Origin: Asterias rubens
Taxonomy: Eukaryota; Echinodermata; Asteroidea; Forcipulatida; Asteriidae
Assembly: GCF_902459465.1 (NCBI RefSeq)
Contig: NC_047078.1
Location: forward strand, 2,341,691-2,405,690
Direction: 5' to 3'
Length of the DNA: 64,000 nucleotides
Shown piece by piece: positions 34,901 through 41,300 of this stretch; position 1 is the stretch's first letter; each line of letters starts with the position of its first letter. The position numbers and the translations under genes are program-made. The notes beneath the pieces are model-generated. The model saw only the letters and a program-made list of their open reading frames with translations. It was not told where the DNA came from and searched no databases.

Positions 34901-36319
34901 AAAGTTGACTGAAACTAATTGCAACGTCATTAGTTCTTCAACTGACGTCATTATGCATACTCACGTATTGATTGGTCCATTCCAGGTCTGGACAAGTCCC
35001 CGGATGCAACAAGAGGCAACTGTGCAGTTTGCATGTACATGGGCGGGGCTTGTGGCAATGATTGGGAGGGCGACTGGACATTCTGCGCAAGGGGAACTTG
35101 ATTCCCGTGAGGCGATCCTTTTGAGGGGTTGGAAATGGAAGGGAAAATAGCCTTATTAAGACCTGTGGCCAATTTCATAGAGCTGTTTAAGCAAAAACAA
35201 AAATGCTTAAGCACGAAAATAGCACGCTTATTTTACAGATTTTGCTGGCCAAAATTTCATGCCATATACATTGCTTGTGACTGGTATTAAGCTGTTGTTT
35301 ACTTAGCATAACAATTGAGTGGAGTCTTGGCCGGTAATCTGATTTTACTAAGCAAGGATTTTTTTGCTTGCCCAGAACACAATTAAACAAGAAATGTTTT
35401 GACAGAGATGTTGTGCTTAAGTTATTTAAAACAGCCGTGTAGTTCTGCTACAAGAGAAATAGGCCCCTACCAAAGTATGAGGGCCTACGGCTTTTAGATG
35501 ATGTGATTTTGTGTTTTGGTGATACAAGCTAGCACACAATCGGAGTATGAAATGAGAAAGATATGTGATATGAGTTGTAATGTTTCCTGAAACTAGATAA
35601 TGTCTGTTTTCGAACATTATTTTTTAGTCATGTTTACTATTTTGCTTAGTATTGCACAACTAACTTTGTTTTGTTCATTACGATTCCGTCTTTTCTTATT
35701 ATGACTATGGACATAAATGTTAGCTTGAATTGAATATAAGCCATTTGCGTGTTAGATTTGAATCAATATTGTATGGTACAATGACGTGCTTGATCAAGAG
35801 TTACCAGTTAAAGTTTGAACTCCTCCGGCTTTTAGACAGTTGCTATGTCACATGATTATAGGGGCAAGCTTTTGCTTAGTTTCGTAAGAGATGCACGATT
35901 CTGAATGGATGTGTATGGCACAATGGTACAAGGGTTTGATTTCACAAAGAGTTAGGACTAGTCCTACCCATGTCCTACCTAAGAGATATCAAAAATGTGC
36001 AGCTAGTCCTAAGTTAGGACGGGTAACTCGTCCCAACTCGAGATAAGACTAGTCTTAACTCTATGTGAAATCCACCCCTGGGTTTGCTCATCTGGAGGTT
36101 GCTCTACAAAAGCTTGCCCTTAATCAGTTGGCGTAGCAACTGTCTCGACAGTCTGAGGAATTCAAATGTAATTACATTGTGACTGAGCAAGTCATTGTTC
36201 AAATCTAAAGTGGCAAATGGCTCATTGAATTGAATTAAAAGGTACGAGGTGACACACCTACCTGTCGACTCAACCGGTGGTAGAGATGACGTTGAAGCTA
36301 TTTGTGTAAACCCTGCCAT
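10904..36319 (-). CDS. SSUH2: SSUH2-like protein (DnaJ-type Cys-rich repeats)
   Basis: Thirteen minus-strand exons: 36262-36319, 34965-35117, 34056-34217, 17614-17674, 16292-16415, 15641-15701, 14962-15086, 14005-14067, 13648-13727, 13024-13116, 11933-12041, 11661-11762, 10904-11059. All have AG/GT borders and agreeing phases, giving 448 residues. The N-terminal quarter is Pro/Ser-rich and poorly conserved. Residues 250-312 carry six CxxC units (CFACTGRG, CFRCKGRG, CKHCKATG, CVYCHGKG, CFRCNGHG, CSKCEA), like the zinc-binding region of DnaJ. The C-terminal part matches the SSUH2 family, with EVQYTWKGKE and YAPDYPQQ near the end. It ends CCCKCKCSIL, a CaaX-like tail after a Cys cluster. The family's molecular role is poorly known; human SSUH2 is linked to tooth development. 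The third intron (17675-34055) contains the tRNA array on the opposite strand. Confidence 0.92.
11259..11497. mobile_element. Inverted-repeat element, family C, full copy
   Basis: GGGCCCAATTTCATAGAGCT at the left and its complement at the right; long imperfect palindrome with inner GCTTAGCA pairs. In an SSUH2-like intron. Confidence 0.8.
12312..12556. mobile_element. Inverted-repeat element, family D
   Basis: TACTCTCTTAATGTAAAAGA at the left is mirrored by TCTTTTACACTAAGAGAGTA at the right. The inside holds several CACTCTTTT/AAAAGAGTG copies in both orientations and a near-repeat of GAAGAGCCATA. Confidence 0.75.
12767..13008. mobile_element. GC-rich MITE-like element
   Basis: Terminal inverted repeats of about 35 bp: GGGTGCGTTCGTTTAGCTTC at the left against GAAGCTAAACGAACCGCACCC-type sequence at the right, continuing to GTCGACCC. 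It stands out in GC content from its surroundings. It ends 16 bp before an SSUH2-like donor site. Confidence 0.75.
14083..14463 (-). mobile_element. Family A element, copy 5
   Basis: All landmarks present. It begins 16 bp upstream of the acceptor of the SSUH2-like exon 14005-14067, so it is very close to a splice site. Confidence 0.85.
14494..14641. mobile_element. Short inverted-repeat element
   Basis: Left arm TAATGGGAGACTTTCAGGAC and GTGGCAGCAGACCTACCAGG; the right arm is their near-complement, ending GTCTTCCATTA. About 60-bp arms around a short centre. Confidence 0.7.
15160..15570. repeat. Dispersed retroelement-like 3' segment
   Basis: The part from TTTGTGTGATTTTTAAATGT to GTATGTCTTAAGATT recurs at 50463-50720. 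It ends in an A/T-rich AATAAATAAAAT tail, as retroposed 3' ends do. The upstream GAGGAATTCCAGAGACGCGG is a phrase seen in some non-LTR elements. Class uncertain. Confidence 0.45.
15855..16225 (+). mobile_element. Family A element, copy 6
   Basis: Intact ends. In the SSUH2-like intron between exons 15641-15701 and 16292-16415, ending about 66 bp from the donor of the latter. Confidence 0.85.
17006..17386 (+). mobile_element. Family A element, copy 7
   Basis: Intact ends and body; in an SSUH2-like intron. Confidence 0.85.
17861..18252 (-). mobile_element. Family A element, copy 8
   Basis: Intact ends; faces copy 7 across the SSUH2-like exon 17614-17674. Confidence 0.85.
18500..18653. mobile_element. 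Family D element, partial copy
   Basis: Shares TTTTCACTCTTTTACATTAA and GAGTTGTCCTCCATATGGCT-like inner sequence with 12312-12556; the left end is not clear. Confidence 0.55.
18660..19146. other. AT-rich lead-in to the tRNA array
   Basis: Intronic sequence with no repeat or gene recognised. The last 20 bp resemble the spacer before the third and fifth tRNA units. Confidence 0.5.
19147..19228 (+). tRNA. tRNA-Ser(AGA), unit 1
   Basis: Loop CTAGAAA. Anticodon stem ATAGA against TCCAT has one A-C mismatch. No T-run directly after. Confidence 0.85.
19354..19435 (+). tRNA. tRNA-Ser(UGA), unit 2
   Basis: Loop CTTGAAA. Divergent variable arm, and one C-A mismatch in the acceptor stem (3' side CAACTAC). 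Confidence 0.8.
19515..19596 (+). tRNA. tRNA-Ser(AGA), unit 3
   Basis: As unit 1 but with the anticodon stem repaired (ATAGA/TCTAT). Confidence 0.92.
19722..19803 (+). tRNA. tRNA-Ser(UGA), unit 4
   Basis: Exact repeat of unit 2, 368 bp on. Confidence 0.8.
19883..19964 (+). tRNA. tRNA-Ser(AGA), unit 5
   Basis: Same as unit 3; last unit of the 368-bp-period section. Confidence 0.92.
20143..20223 (+). tRNA. tRNA-Ser(UGA), unit 6
   Basis: 81 nt; one base missing in the variable arm; T-run follows. Confidence 0.85.
20314..20395 (+). tRNA. tRNA-Ser(AGA), unit 7
   Basis: Anticodon stem ATAGA/TCTAT; variable arm reads GGGGTGTCCCC. Confidence 0.92.
20484..20565 (+). tRNA. tRNA-Ser(UGA), unit 8
   Basis: Anticodon stem ACAGA/TGTGT has one mismatch; other arms intact. 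Confidence 0.82.
20658..20739 (+). tRNA. tRNA-Ser(AGA), unit 9
   Basis: Near-copy of unit 7; D-loop GTTAGG. Confidence 0.9.
20828..20909 (+). tRNA. tRNA-Ser(UGA), unit 10
   Basis: Same as unit 8, same stem mismatch; units 7-8 and 9-10 are a duplicated pair (344 bp). Confidence 0.82.
21002..21083 (+). tRNA. tRNA-Ser(UGA), unit 11
   Basis: Acceptor position 7 is A (GTAGTCA), giving one mismatch; a long G-run follows in the spacer. Confidence 0.8.
21184..21265 (+). tRNA. tRNA-Ser(UGA), unit 12
   Basis: First base A instead of G, and a CTGTCGACTACG 3' end. Confidence 0.75.
21353..21434 (+). tRNA. tRNA-Ser(UGA), unit 13
   Basis: D-arm GGCTGAG; T-loop TTCGAGT; C-C mismatch in the acceptor stem. 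Confidence 0.78.
21525..21606 (+). tRNA. tRNA-Ser(UGA), unit 14
   Basis: Consensus in all arms; intact boxes and T-run. Confidence 0.95.
21704..21785 (+). pseudogene. Decayed tRNA-Ser(UGA), unit 15, 3' end replaced by LINE
   Basis: GTATTCG start, loop CTTGAGA, T-arm GGTTTTTACC (no B box). The acceptor 3' side stops at CCGACTA, where a LINE fragment begins. Confidence 0.85.
21786..22086 (+). mobile_element. Truncated LINE 3' end inside the tRNA array
   Basis: Translates to APKLWNSLPDTVKLSKSLN and onward, the typical last stretch of CR1/L2-type reverse-transcriptase proteins. A 3' UTR and an ATT microsatellite tail follow. Severely 5'-truncated, so inactive. It sits exactly at the 3' end of unit 15. 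Confidence 0.8.
22176..22257 (+). tRNA. tRNA-Ser(AGA), unit 16
   Basis: Consensus in all arms; four T after the gene. Confidence 0.95.
22347..22428 (+). tRNA. tRNA-Ser(UGA), unit 17
   Basis: Consensus in all arms. Confidence 0.95.
22520..22601 (+). tRNA. tRNA-Ser(UGA), unit 18
   Basis: Variable arm GGGATCTTCCC; B box GGTTTGAACC (C to T). Confidence 0.8.
22687..22768 (+). tRNA. tRNA-Ser(AGA), unit 19
   Basis: Consensus; T-arm GGTTCGAATCC. Confidence 0.95.
22859..22940 (+). tRNA. tRNA-Ser(UGA), unit 20
   Basis: First base T instead of G, and one mismatch in the anticodon stem (ACAGA/TCTAT). Confidence 0.75.
23027..23108 (+). tRNA. tRNA-Ser(AGA), unit 21
   Basis: Second base A instead of T; otherwise consensus. 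Confidence 0.85.
23194..23275 (+). pseudogene. Decayed tRNA-Ser(UGA), unit 22, 3' end replaced by LINE
   Basis: Copy of unit 15 from the 1490-bp duplication, but its 5' end reads GTAGTCG. The duplication junction therefore lies within the tRNA gene. Confidence 0.85.
23276..23576 (+). mobile_element. Truncated LINE 3' end, second copy
   Basis: Same sequence as 21786-22086 at an offset of exactly 1490 bp; copied with flanking tRNAs, not a second insertion. Confidence 0.85.
23666..23747 (+). tRNA. tRNA-Ser(AGA), unit 23
   Basis: Duplicate of unit 16. Confidence 0.95.
23837..23918 (+). tRNA. tRNA-Ser(UGA), unit 24
   Basis: Duplicate of unit 17. Confidence 0.95.
24010..24091 (+). tRNA. tRNA-Ser(UGA), unit 25
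   Basis: Duplicate of unit 18, with GGTTTGAACC. Confidence 0.8.
24177..24258 (+). tRNA. tRNA-Ser(AGA), unit 26
   Basis: Duplicate of unit 19. Confidence 0.95.
24349..24430 (+). tRNA. tRNA-Ser(UGA), unit 27
   Basis: Duplicate of unit 20, first base T. Confidence 0.75.
24517..24598 (+). tRNA. tRNA-Ser(AGA), unit 28
   Basis: Duplicate of unit 21, second base A. Confidence 0.85.
24684..24765 (+). tRNA. tRNA-Ser(AGA), unit 29
   Basis: Consensus; starts a 507-bp partial re-copy of units 26-28. Confidence 0.95.
24856..24937 (+). tRNA. tRNA-Ser(UGA), unit 30
   Basis: Third copy of the unit 20 type, first base T. Confidence 0.75.
25024..25105 (+). tRNA. tRNA-Ser(AGA), unit 31
   Basis: Consensus in all arms. 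Confidence 0.95.
25196..25277 (+). tRNA. tRNA-Ser(AGA), unit 32
   Basis: Variant type: variable arm GGGGTATCCCC and 3' end CCTACTACG, giving one C-T mismatch in the acceptor stem. Confidence 0.85.
25368..25449 (+). tRNA. tRNA-Ser(AGA), unit 33
   Basis: Same variant as unit 32. Confidence 0.85.
25540..25621 (+). tRNA. tRNA-Ser(AGA), unit 34
   Basis: Same variant as unit 32. Confidence 0.85.
25713..25794 (+). tRNA. tRNA-Ser(UGA), unit 35
   Basis: Anticodon stem ACAGA/TCTAT, one mismatch. Confidence 0.85.
25878..25959 (+). tRNA. tRNA-Ser(AGA), unit 36
   Basis: Consensus in all arms. Confidence 0.95.
26050..26131 (+). tRNA. tRNA-Ser(AGA), unit 37
   Basis: GGGGTATCCCC/CCTACTACG variant; begins an 854-bp block copied from units 32-36. 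Confidence 0.85.
26222..26303 (+). tRNA. tRNA-Ser(AGA), unit 38
   Basis: Same variant as unit 37. Confidence 0.85.
26394..26475 (+). tRNA. tRNA-Ser(AGA), unit 39
   Basis: Same variant as unit 37. Confidence 0.85.
26567..26648 (+). tRNA. tRNA-Ser(UGA), unit 40
   Basis: Copy of unit 35, offset 854 bp. Confidence 0.85.
26732..26813 (+). tRNA. tRNA-Ser(AGA), unit 41
   Basis: Copy of unit 36, offset 854 bp. Confidence 0.95.
26903..26984 (+). tRNA. tRNA-Ser(UGA), unit 42
   Basis: Starts GTAGTTG (one base changed); variable arm GGGATCTTCCC. Confidence 0.85.
27070..27151 (+). tRNA. tRNA-Ser(AGA), unit 43
   Basis: 3' end CTGCTGACTACG; followed by ATTTT instead of TTTTT. Confidence 0.82.
27237..27318 (+). 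pseudogene. Decayed tRNA-Ser(AGA), unit 44
   Basis: T-arm reads CTTGTTTGAACCATGG, so the T stem no longer pairs; acceptor ends intact. Confidence 0.75.
27405..27486 (+). tRNA. tRNA-Ser(AGA), unit 45
   Basis: GGGGTATCCCC/CCTACTACG variant. Confidence 0.85.
27577..27658 (+). tRNA. tRNA-Ser(AGA), unit 46
   Basis: Consensus in all arms. Confidence 0.95.
27755..27836 (+). pseudogene. Decayed tRNA-Ser(UGA), unit 47
   Basis: GTATTCG start, D-loop GGTAAAGG, loop CTTGAGA, T-arm GGTTTTAACC; B box lost. Confidence 0.8.
27923..28003 (+). tRNA. tRNA-Ser(AGA), unit 48
   Basis: 81 nt; one G missing from the variable arm. Confidence 0.88.
28101..28182 (+). pseudogene. Decayed tRNA-Ser(UGA), unit 49
   Basis: Loop CTTGAGA, anticodon stem ACAGA/TCGGT, T-arm GGTTTTTACC; B box lost. 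Confidence 0.8.
28270..28351 (+). tRNA. tRNA-Ser(AGA), unit 50
   Basis: Consensus in all arms. Confidence 0.95.
28441..28522 (+). tRNA. tRNA-Ser(UGA), unit 51
   Basis: Chimera: UGA-type 5' half joined to the GGGGTATCCCC/CCTACTACG 3' half otherwise seen with AGA. Confidence 0.85.
28613..28694 (+). tRNA. tRNA-Ser(AGA), unit 52
   Basis: GGGGTATCCCC/CCTACTACG variant. Confidence 0.85.
28785..28866 (+). tRNA. tRNA-Ser(AGA), unit 53
   Basis: Consensus in all arms; start of a 1210-bp copy of units 46-50. Confidence 0.95.
28965..29046 (+). pseudogene. Decayed tRNA-Ser(UGA), unit 54
   Basis: Copy of unit 47 (offset 1210 bp); B box lost. Confidence 0.8.
29133..29214 (+). tRNA. tRNA-Ser(AGA), unit 55
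   Basis: Copy of unit 48 with the full variable arm. Confidence 0.95.
29312..29393 (+). pseudogene. Decayed tRNA-Ser(UGA), unit 56
   Basis: Copy of unit 49; T-arm GGTTTTTACC. Confidence 0.8.
29481..29562 (+). tRNA. tRNA-Ser(AGA), unit 57
   Basis: Consensus; copy of unit 50. Confidence 0.95.
29652..29733 (+). tRNA. tRNA-Ser(UGA), unit 58
   Basis: Consensus in all arms. Confidence 0.95.
29825..29906 (+). tRNA. tRNA-Ser(UGA), unit 59
   Basis: T-arm CATGTTTGAACCCTG has two changes; likely weak B box. Confidence 0.7.
29992..30073 (+). tRNA. tRNA-Ser(AGA), unit 60
   Basis: Consensus in all arms. Confidence 0.95.
30164..30245 (+). tRNA. tRNA-Ser(UGA), unit 61
   Basis: Consensus in all arms. 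Confidence 0.95.
30336..30417 (+). tRNA. tRNA-Ser(UGA), unit 62
   Basis: Anticodon stem mismatch and T-stem change (CCATGCC). Confidence 0.75.
30501..30582 (+). tRNA. tRNA-Ser(AGA), unit 63
   Basis: 3' end CTGCAGACTACG, one acceptor mismatch. Confidence 0.85.
30672..30753 (+). tRNA. tRNA-Ser(UGA), unit 64
   Basis: Variable arm GGGATCTTCCC; intact B box. Confidence 0.9.
30839..30920 (+). tRNA. tRNA-Ser(AGA), unit 65
   Basis: D-arm GAGCGG; all arms pair. Confidence 0.95.
31015..31096 (+). pseudogene. Decayed tRNA-Ser(UGA), unit 66
   Basis: GTATTCG start, loop CTTGAGA, T-arm GGTTTTAACC, 3' end GACTGCG. Confidence 0.8.
31182..31263 (+). tRNA. tRNA-Ser(AGA), unit 67
   Basis: Anticodon stem ACAGA/TCTAT, one mismatch. 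Confidence 0.88.
31354..31435 (+). tRNA. tRNA-Ser(UGA), unit 68
   Basis: Consensus in all arms. Confidence 0.95.
31526..31607 (+). tRNA. tRNA-Ser(UGA), unit 69
   Basis: D-arm GAGCGG; variable arm GGGATCTTCCC. Confidence 0.9.
31693..31774 (+). tRNA. tRNA-Ser(AGA), unit 70
   Basis: 3' end CTGCTGACTACG then ATTTT, as unit 43. Confidence 0.82.
31860..31941 (+). pseudogene. Decayed tRNA-Ser(AGA), unit 71
   Basis: T-arm CTTGTTTGAACCATGG, as unit 44. Confidence 0.75.
32027..32108 (+). tRNA. tRNA-Ser(AGA), unit 72
   Basis: GGGGTATCCCC arm but a restored CGACTACG 3' end. Confidence 0.92.
32203..32284 (+). tRNA. tRNA-Ser(UGA), unit 73
   Basis: Consensus in all arms. Confidence 0.95.
32382..32463 (+). 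pseudogene. Decayed tRNA-Ser(UGA), unit 74
   Basis: GTATTCG start, loop CTTGAGA, T-arm GGTTTTAACC. Confidence 0.8.
32550..32631 (+). tRNA. tRNA-Ser(AGA), unit 75
   Basis: 3' end CTGCTGACTACG then ATTTT, as units 43 and 70. Confidence 0.82.
32717..32799 (+). pseudogene. Decayed tRNA-Ser(AGA), unit 76
   Basis: 83 nt; T-arm CTTGTTTTGAACCATG with an extra T. Confidence 0.75.
32883..32964 (+). tRNA. tRNA-Ser(AGA), unit 77
   Basis: 3' end GACCACG, one A-C acceptor mismatch; GGGGTATCCCC arm. Confidence 0.82.
33055..33136 (+). tRNA. tRNA-Ser(UGA), unit 78
   Basis: 3' end GACTAGG; variable arm GGGATCTTCCC. Confidence 0.82.
33222..33303 (+). tRNA. tRNA-Ser(AGA), unit 79
   Basis: Several changes: GTAGTCA start, CCATAGA stem, CTCACCGCG arm, CATGTTCGAAC T-arm. 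Probably weak. Confidence 0.65.
33403..33483 (+). pseudogene. Ser-type tRNA body with anticodon AUA, unit 80
   Basis: Loop TTATAAA between ACAGA and TCTGT, so positions 34-36 read ATA (Tyr codon UAU). B box GGTTCGAATCC is intact. The acceptor 3' side reads CGACTTTG and no longer pairs with GTAGTCG, and the variable arm is one base short. Last unit of the array. Confidence 0.75.
33484..34055. other. Intronic sequence after the tRNA array
   Basis: AT-rich, no repeat or gene recognised, up to the SSUH2-like donor site at 34055. Confidence 0.5.
34361..34747 (+). mobile_element. Family A element, copy 9
   Basis: Intact ends, in the SSUH2-like intron between exons 34056-34217 and 34965-35117. Confidence 0.85.
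35163..35440. mobile_element. Family C element, diverged copy
   Basis: CCAATTTCATAGAGCTG start and inner GCTTAAGCA-type pairs as at 11259-11497; right end poorly defined. Confidence 0.55.
35932..36079. mobile_element. Inverted-repeat element, family B
   Basis: TGATTTCACAAAGAGTTAGG at the left against TTAACTCTATGTGAAATCCA at the right; inner AGGACTAGTCCTA and TAGTCCTAAGTTAGGAC pairs. Confidence 0.75.
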
Positions 36320-36861
36320 TTATTCCAGACGAAACAACCAACTACAAGTTCTTCAATGACATTAACACCAGCTGCACGTATTATAGAGTACTGGTAGTTA
36401 AAAGCTCTTGTTTTTTCCTACATACCAACGTATAGTATATCCTAGAATAGGGCTATCTGCCAGTCCGAGTTATAAATAAGGCGTATCAGTCAGACCCATT
36501 TCAAAAAATATTTTATCTTCTGCTGATAAACATGAACATGTATAGTTTTAATTGAGCGTATCACACTACACCCCGATTCAGCCCAGTCTAGCGTTTCTGT
36601 TGATTCGTTTACACAACATCCCCATAGCAACTTTGATAAATAATTATATGAGATATTGATTTTGGGGTTATTTATTAAAAGAGGGTGCGTGTGTTGCAAT
36701 GTTGTGTTTATTCTTCCTGCACTTGATTTCAGTCCTGTAGAACGACAAAGGAAGGCTACACGGGTGAACCCCATGGGTTGACATTCATTGTTCACCATAA
36801 CGAAAACAGTTTATGAGCTTTAATGTATCGAGGTACAGTGCAAAGTCTCTTGAACGGAGCA
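36320..36861. other. Upstream flank of the SSUH2-like gene
   Basis: Expected 5' UTR and promoter region of the minus-strand gene; no motif assigned with confidence. Confidence 0.4.
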
Positions 36862-37213
36862 TTAAAGGCACTGGCCACTATTGGTAATTACTCAAAATAA
36901 TTGTAAGCATAACAACTTACTTGGTAACGAGTAACAGAGAGCTGTTGACAGTATACAACTTTGTGAGAAACGGCTCCCTCTGAAGTAACGTAGTATTTGA
37001 GAAAGAAGTAATTTATCACTTCAGCTGAGGTCTCGAATTCAATCACCTGAAAGCACACAACTTGAGTGACAAGGGTGTTTTTTCTTCCATTGTTCTTTTG
37101 CAACTTGAGTTCAAATTTTCACAGGTTTGTTATTTTATGAATAATGTTGAGATACACAGTGAGACCGAAGACTGGTCTTTGACAATATTACCAAAGGTGT
37201 CCCTGCCTTTTAA
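36862..37213 (-). mobile_element. Family A element, copy 10
   Basis: Slightly shortened copy with both ends. Confidence 0.8.
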
Positions 37214-37863
37214 TTCTACCCAGGGAAATGTTTAGAAAAAGGGCAAAGATCTGTTTACAAGTCTCATTGTTGATTTCAGATTTGTTCTTAATCGGGAAAT
37301 TATAGGGAATTCACCTTTTAGTCATTTTCCTTTTAGGCAAACAACTTTGGTGTTCATGGAATTGGAGGCATGGTATAGTGAGGTATGGTTTGCGGTAAGA
37401 CCGTGTGCCTAATCTAATTGCAGTAGAAATTATGTTCTTTCGAGAAATTGTCTCGCTGGACATTCCTCTATACCGCGAAGATGTCATGAGTGTTCAACTG
37501 TACGTCATCTGTGGTATTAATGGTCTGATTTTCAGTATGATTATTATTGATGACTATTTGTCTTTGTGGTTCTGGTATACTGAAGATGTTATGTCAAATT
37601 TTAAAATTATTTTGAACTAAAAATTCATACTGGGATTTGTGTGTAGATTTTTTGAATGAGTTTAAAATAAAATAATAAACGTATGTAAGTGTTAAACGTT
37701 GCCGTATATGAGGCATGTTTAAATGGGTTTGTTTATATTACTGTGTTTTACTATGTTTATTTAATTGGAAAAGCAGCTAGCTCCGTTGCTAGACGTTATA
37801 CGTATTGGACTGGGAGCAAGGAGAAAATTCCTGTAAGTGTCTTTTTACTTTTTCGCCTGGAAT
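37214..37863. other. Intergenic, no gene seen
   Basis: AT-rich; no family match for its short open frames. Confidence 0.45.
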
Positions 37864-38218
37864 GAACGCAGTGAATTATATAAGTAGTGTCTAAAACCAC
37901 CTCCAAACACCAACGGGCACTCAGGTGCACTGGATAGTTCCATTGCGTGTTCTACCCAGAGCTGGTACACCCGGTTCGAATCCTATGCCTGTACATATAT
38001 AGACTTGATTTTACTGCTGGCCGCAGGAGTGGATTGGGGTCCGTCATGTCTATCCCCAAATTAGGTTGGATGAATTTTGCCGGGTGGGAGAGTAAAGGAG
38101 GGACCGGGACTAGCCAATCCCAGAAAGGAACTAATGGGTGATCACCACGCTGGTTTCGACCAGACTTTGAGTCCCCTGAACGCCTGGTCGTCACTCTGAC
38201 TAACTCTTTGCACAAATT
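37864..38218 (+). repeat. Left arm of a 355-bp inverted repeat flanking the satellite
   Basis: Nearly identical to the complement of 44040-44395; one mismatch found by eye in the outer 40 bp, and the inner 264 bp translate identically. It contains a B-box-like GGTTCGAATCC after GGTACACCC and may itself be a tRNA-derived repeat. Confidence 0.9.
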
Positions 38219-38389
38219 AACTTTATTTGTTATTAAACTTAAACAATCTAAAAATCAACGTTATTCGACCTTTTGTTTGATACAATTACAAGGGGTGGGG
38301 AAACCTTGCAATCTTGTCAAAATCGCAAGGGATATTAAGTCCAAGCATAATTATTTAATTTAGCCCGAAGTTGAAAAAATCGAGACTTT

Positions 38390-41300
38390 GATCAAATTTT
38401 GGGCCAATTTAAACAAATCTCAAAGGATAAGTCCAGCAATTCTGTCGAACTTGGGCCAAAAACTGAAAAATCAACAAGAGGTAAGTCAAACATTTTCATC
38501 GAATATGGGCCCAAAACCAAAAATTCACTAGGGTAGAATCCAGCATTTTCATATATTTTTGGCCGAAAACTGAAAAATTCACAAGGGTCATGCATTTTCA
38601 TCAACTTTGGTCCCAAAATGGAAAAATCCAGAAGGGGTAAGTCCAGCATCTTTGTTGATTTTTGGCCGAAAATTTAAAAATTCACAAGCGGTAGGCCTAA
38701 GTCCAGCATTTTTGTAGATTTCGGGTCCAAAACGGAACAATTCACAAGGGGTAAGTCCAGCATTTTTGTCGATTTTTGGCCCAAAACGGAAAAATTCACA
38801 AGGGGTAAGTCCAGCATTTTTATAAATTTTGGGCCGAAAACTGAAAAATTTACAAGTGGTAAGTCCAGCATTTTCATCAATTTTGGACCCAAAATGGAAA
38901 AATTCACAACGGGGTAAGTTCAGCATTTTTGTTGATTTTGGACGGAAAATTTTAAATTCACAAGGGGTAAGTCCAGCATTTTCATAGATTTTGAGTCCAA
39001 ACTGGAACAACTCACAAGGGGTAAGTCCATCATTTTTGTCGATTTTGGGCCCAAAACGGTAAAATTAACAGGGGTTAGTCCAGCATTTTTGTAGATTTTG
39101 GGCCGAAAACTAAACAATTCACAAGTGGTAAATCCAGCATTTTCATCAATTTCGGACCAAAAATGGAAACTATCACAAGGGGTGGGTAAGTCCAGCATTT
39201 TTGTTGATTTTGGGCCGAAAACTGAAAAATTCACAACCGGTAAGTCCAGCATTTTTATCAAATTCGGGCCGAAAAGTGAAAAATTCACAAGGGGTAAGTC
39301 CAGCATTTTTATCGATTTTGGGCCGAAAACTGAAAAATTCCCAAGGGGTAAGTTTAGCATTTTTGTTGATTTTGGGCCGAAAACTGAAAAATTCACAAGG
39401 GATAACCTCCAGCATTTTTATCGATTTTTGGCCGAAAACTGAAAAATTCACAAGGGGTAAGTCCAGCATTTTTATAGATTTTGGGCCGAAAACTGAAAAA
39501 TTCACAATGGGTTAAGTTTAGCATTTTTGTTGATTTTGGGCCGAAAACTGAAAAATTCACAACGGGTAAGTCCAGCTTTTTTATCAAATTCGGGCCGAAA
39601 AGTCAAAAATTCACAACGGGTAAGTTTACCATTTTTGTTGATTTTGGGCCGAAAACTGAAAAATTCACAAGGGATAACCTCCAGCATTTTTATCGATTTT
39701 TGGCCGAAAACTGAAAAATTCACAAGGGTTAAGTCCAACATTTTTATAGATTTTGGACCCAAAATGGACACTATCACAAGGGGTAAGTCCAGCACTTTTG
39801 TTGATTTTGGGCCGAAAACGGAAAACATTAACAACGGGCAAGTCCAGCATTTTTGTTGATTTTTGGCCGAAAACTGAAAAAATTAACAACGGGCAAGTCC
39901 AGCATTTTTATAGATTTGTGCCGAAAACTTAAAAATTCACAAGGGGTTAAGTTTAGCATTTTTGTTGATTTTGGGCCGAAAACTGAAAAATTCACAAGGG
40001 GTAAGTCCAGCATTTTTATCGATTTTGGGCCGAAAACTGAAAAATTCACAAGGGGTAAGTCCAGCATTTTTATCGATTTTGGGCCGAAAACTGAAAAATT
40101 AACAACGGGTAAGTCCAGCATTTTTATCGATTTGGGCCGAAAACTGAAAAATTCACAACGGGTAAGTCCAGCATTTTTATCGATTTTGGGCCGAAAACTG
40201 AAAAATTCACAAGGGATAATCCCAGCGATTTTATCGATTTTTGGCCGAAAACTGAAAAATTCACAAGGGGTAAGTCCAGCATTTTTATCGATTTTTGGCC
40301 GAAAACTTAAAAATTCACAAGGGGTAAGTTTAGCATTTTTGTTGATTTTGGGCCGAAAACTGAAAAATTCACAAGGGGTAAGTCCAGCATTTTTATAGAT
40401 TTTTGGCCGAAAACTGAAAAATTCACAAGGGATAAGTCCAGCATTTTTATTGATTTTGGGCCGAAAACTTAAAAATTCACAAGGGATAAGTCCAGCATTT
40501 TTATTGATTTTGGGCCGAAAACTTAAAAATTCACAAGGGGTAAGTTTAGCATTTTTGTTGATTTTGGGCCGAAAACTGAAAAAATTCACAAAGAGTAAGT
40601 CCAGCATTTTTATCGACTTTGGGTCGAAAACTGAAAAATTCACAAGGGGTAAGTCCAGCATCTTTATAGATTTGGGCCGAAAACTGAAAAATTAACAACG
40701 GGTAAGTCCAAAATTTTTATCGATTTTGGGCCGAAAACTGAAAAATTCACAAGGGGTAAGTCCAGCATTTTTATAGATTTGGGCCGAAAACTGAAAAATT
40801 AATAACGGGTAAGTCCAGCATTTTTATCGATTTTGGGCCGAAAACTGAAAAATTCACAAGGGGTAAGTTTAGCATTTTTGGTGATTTTGGGCCGAAAACT
40901 GAAAAATTCACAAGGGGTAAGTCCAGCATTTTTTATAGATTTGGGCCGAAAACTGAAAAATTCACAAGGGGTAAGTCCAGCATTTTTATCGATTTTGGGC
41001 CGAAAACTGAAAAATTCACAAGGGGTAAGTCCAGCATTTTTATAGATTTGGGCCGAAAACTGAAAAATTAACAACGGGTAAGTCCAGCATTTTTATCGAT
41101 TTGGGCCGAAAACTGAAAAATTCACAAGGGGTAAGTTTAGCATTTTTGTTGATTTTGGGCCGAAAACTGAAAAATTCACAAGGGATAATCCCAGCATTTT
41201 TATCGATTTTTGGCCGAAAACTGAAAAATTCACAAGGGGTAAGTCCAGCATTTTTATAAATTTTGGACACAAAATGGACACTATCACAAGGGGTAAGTCC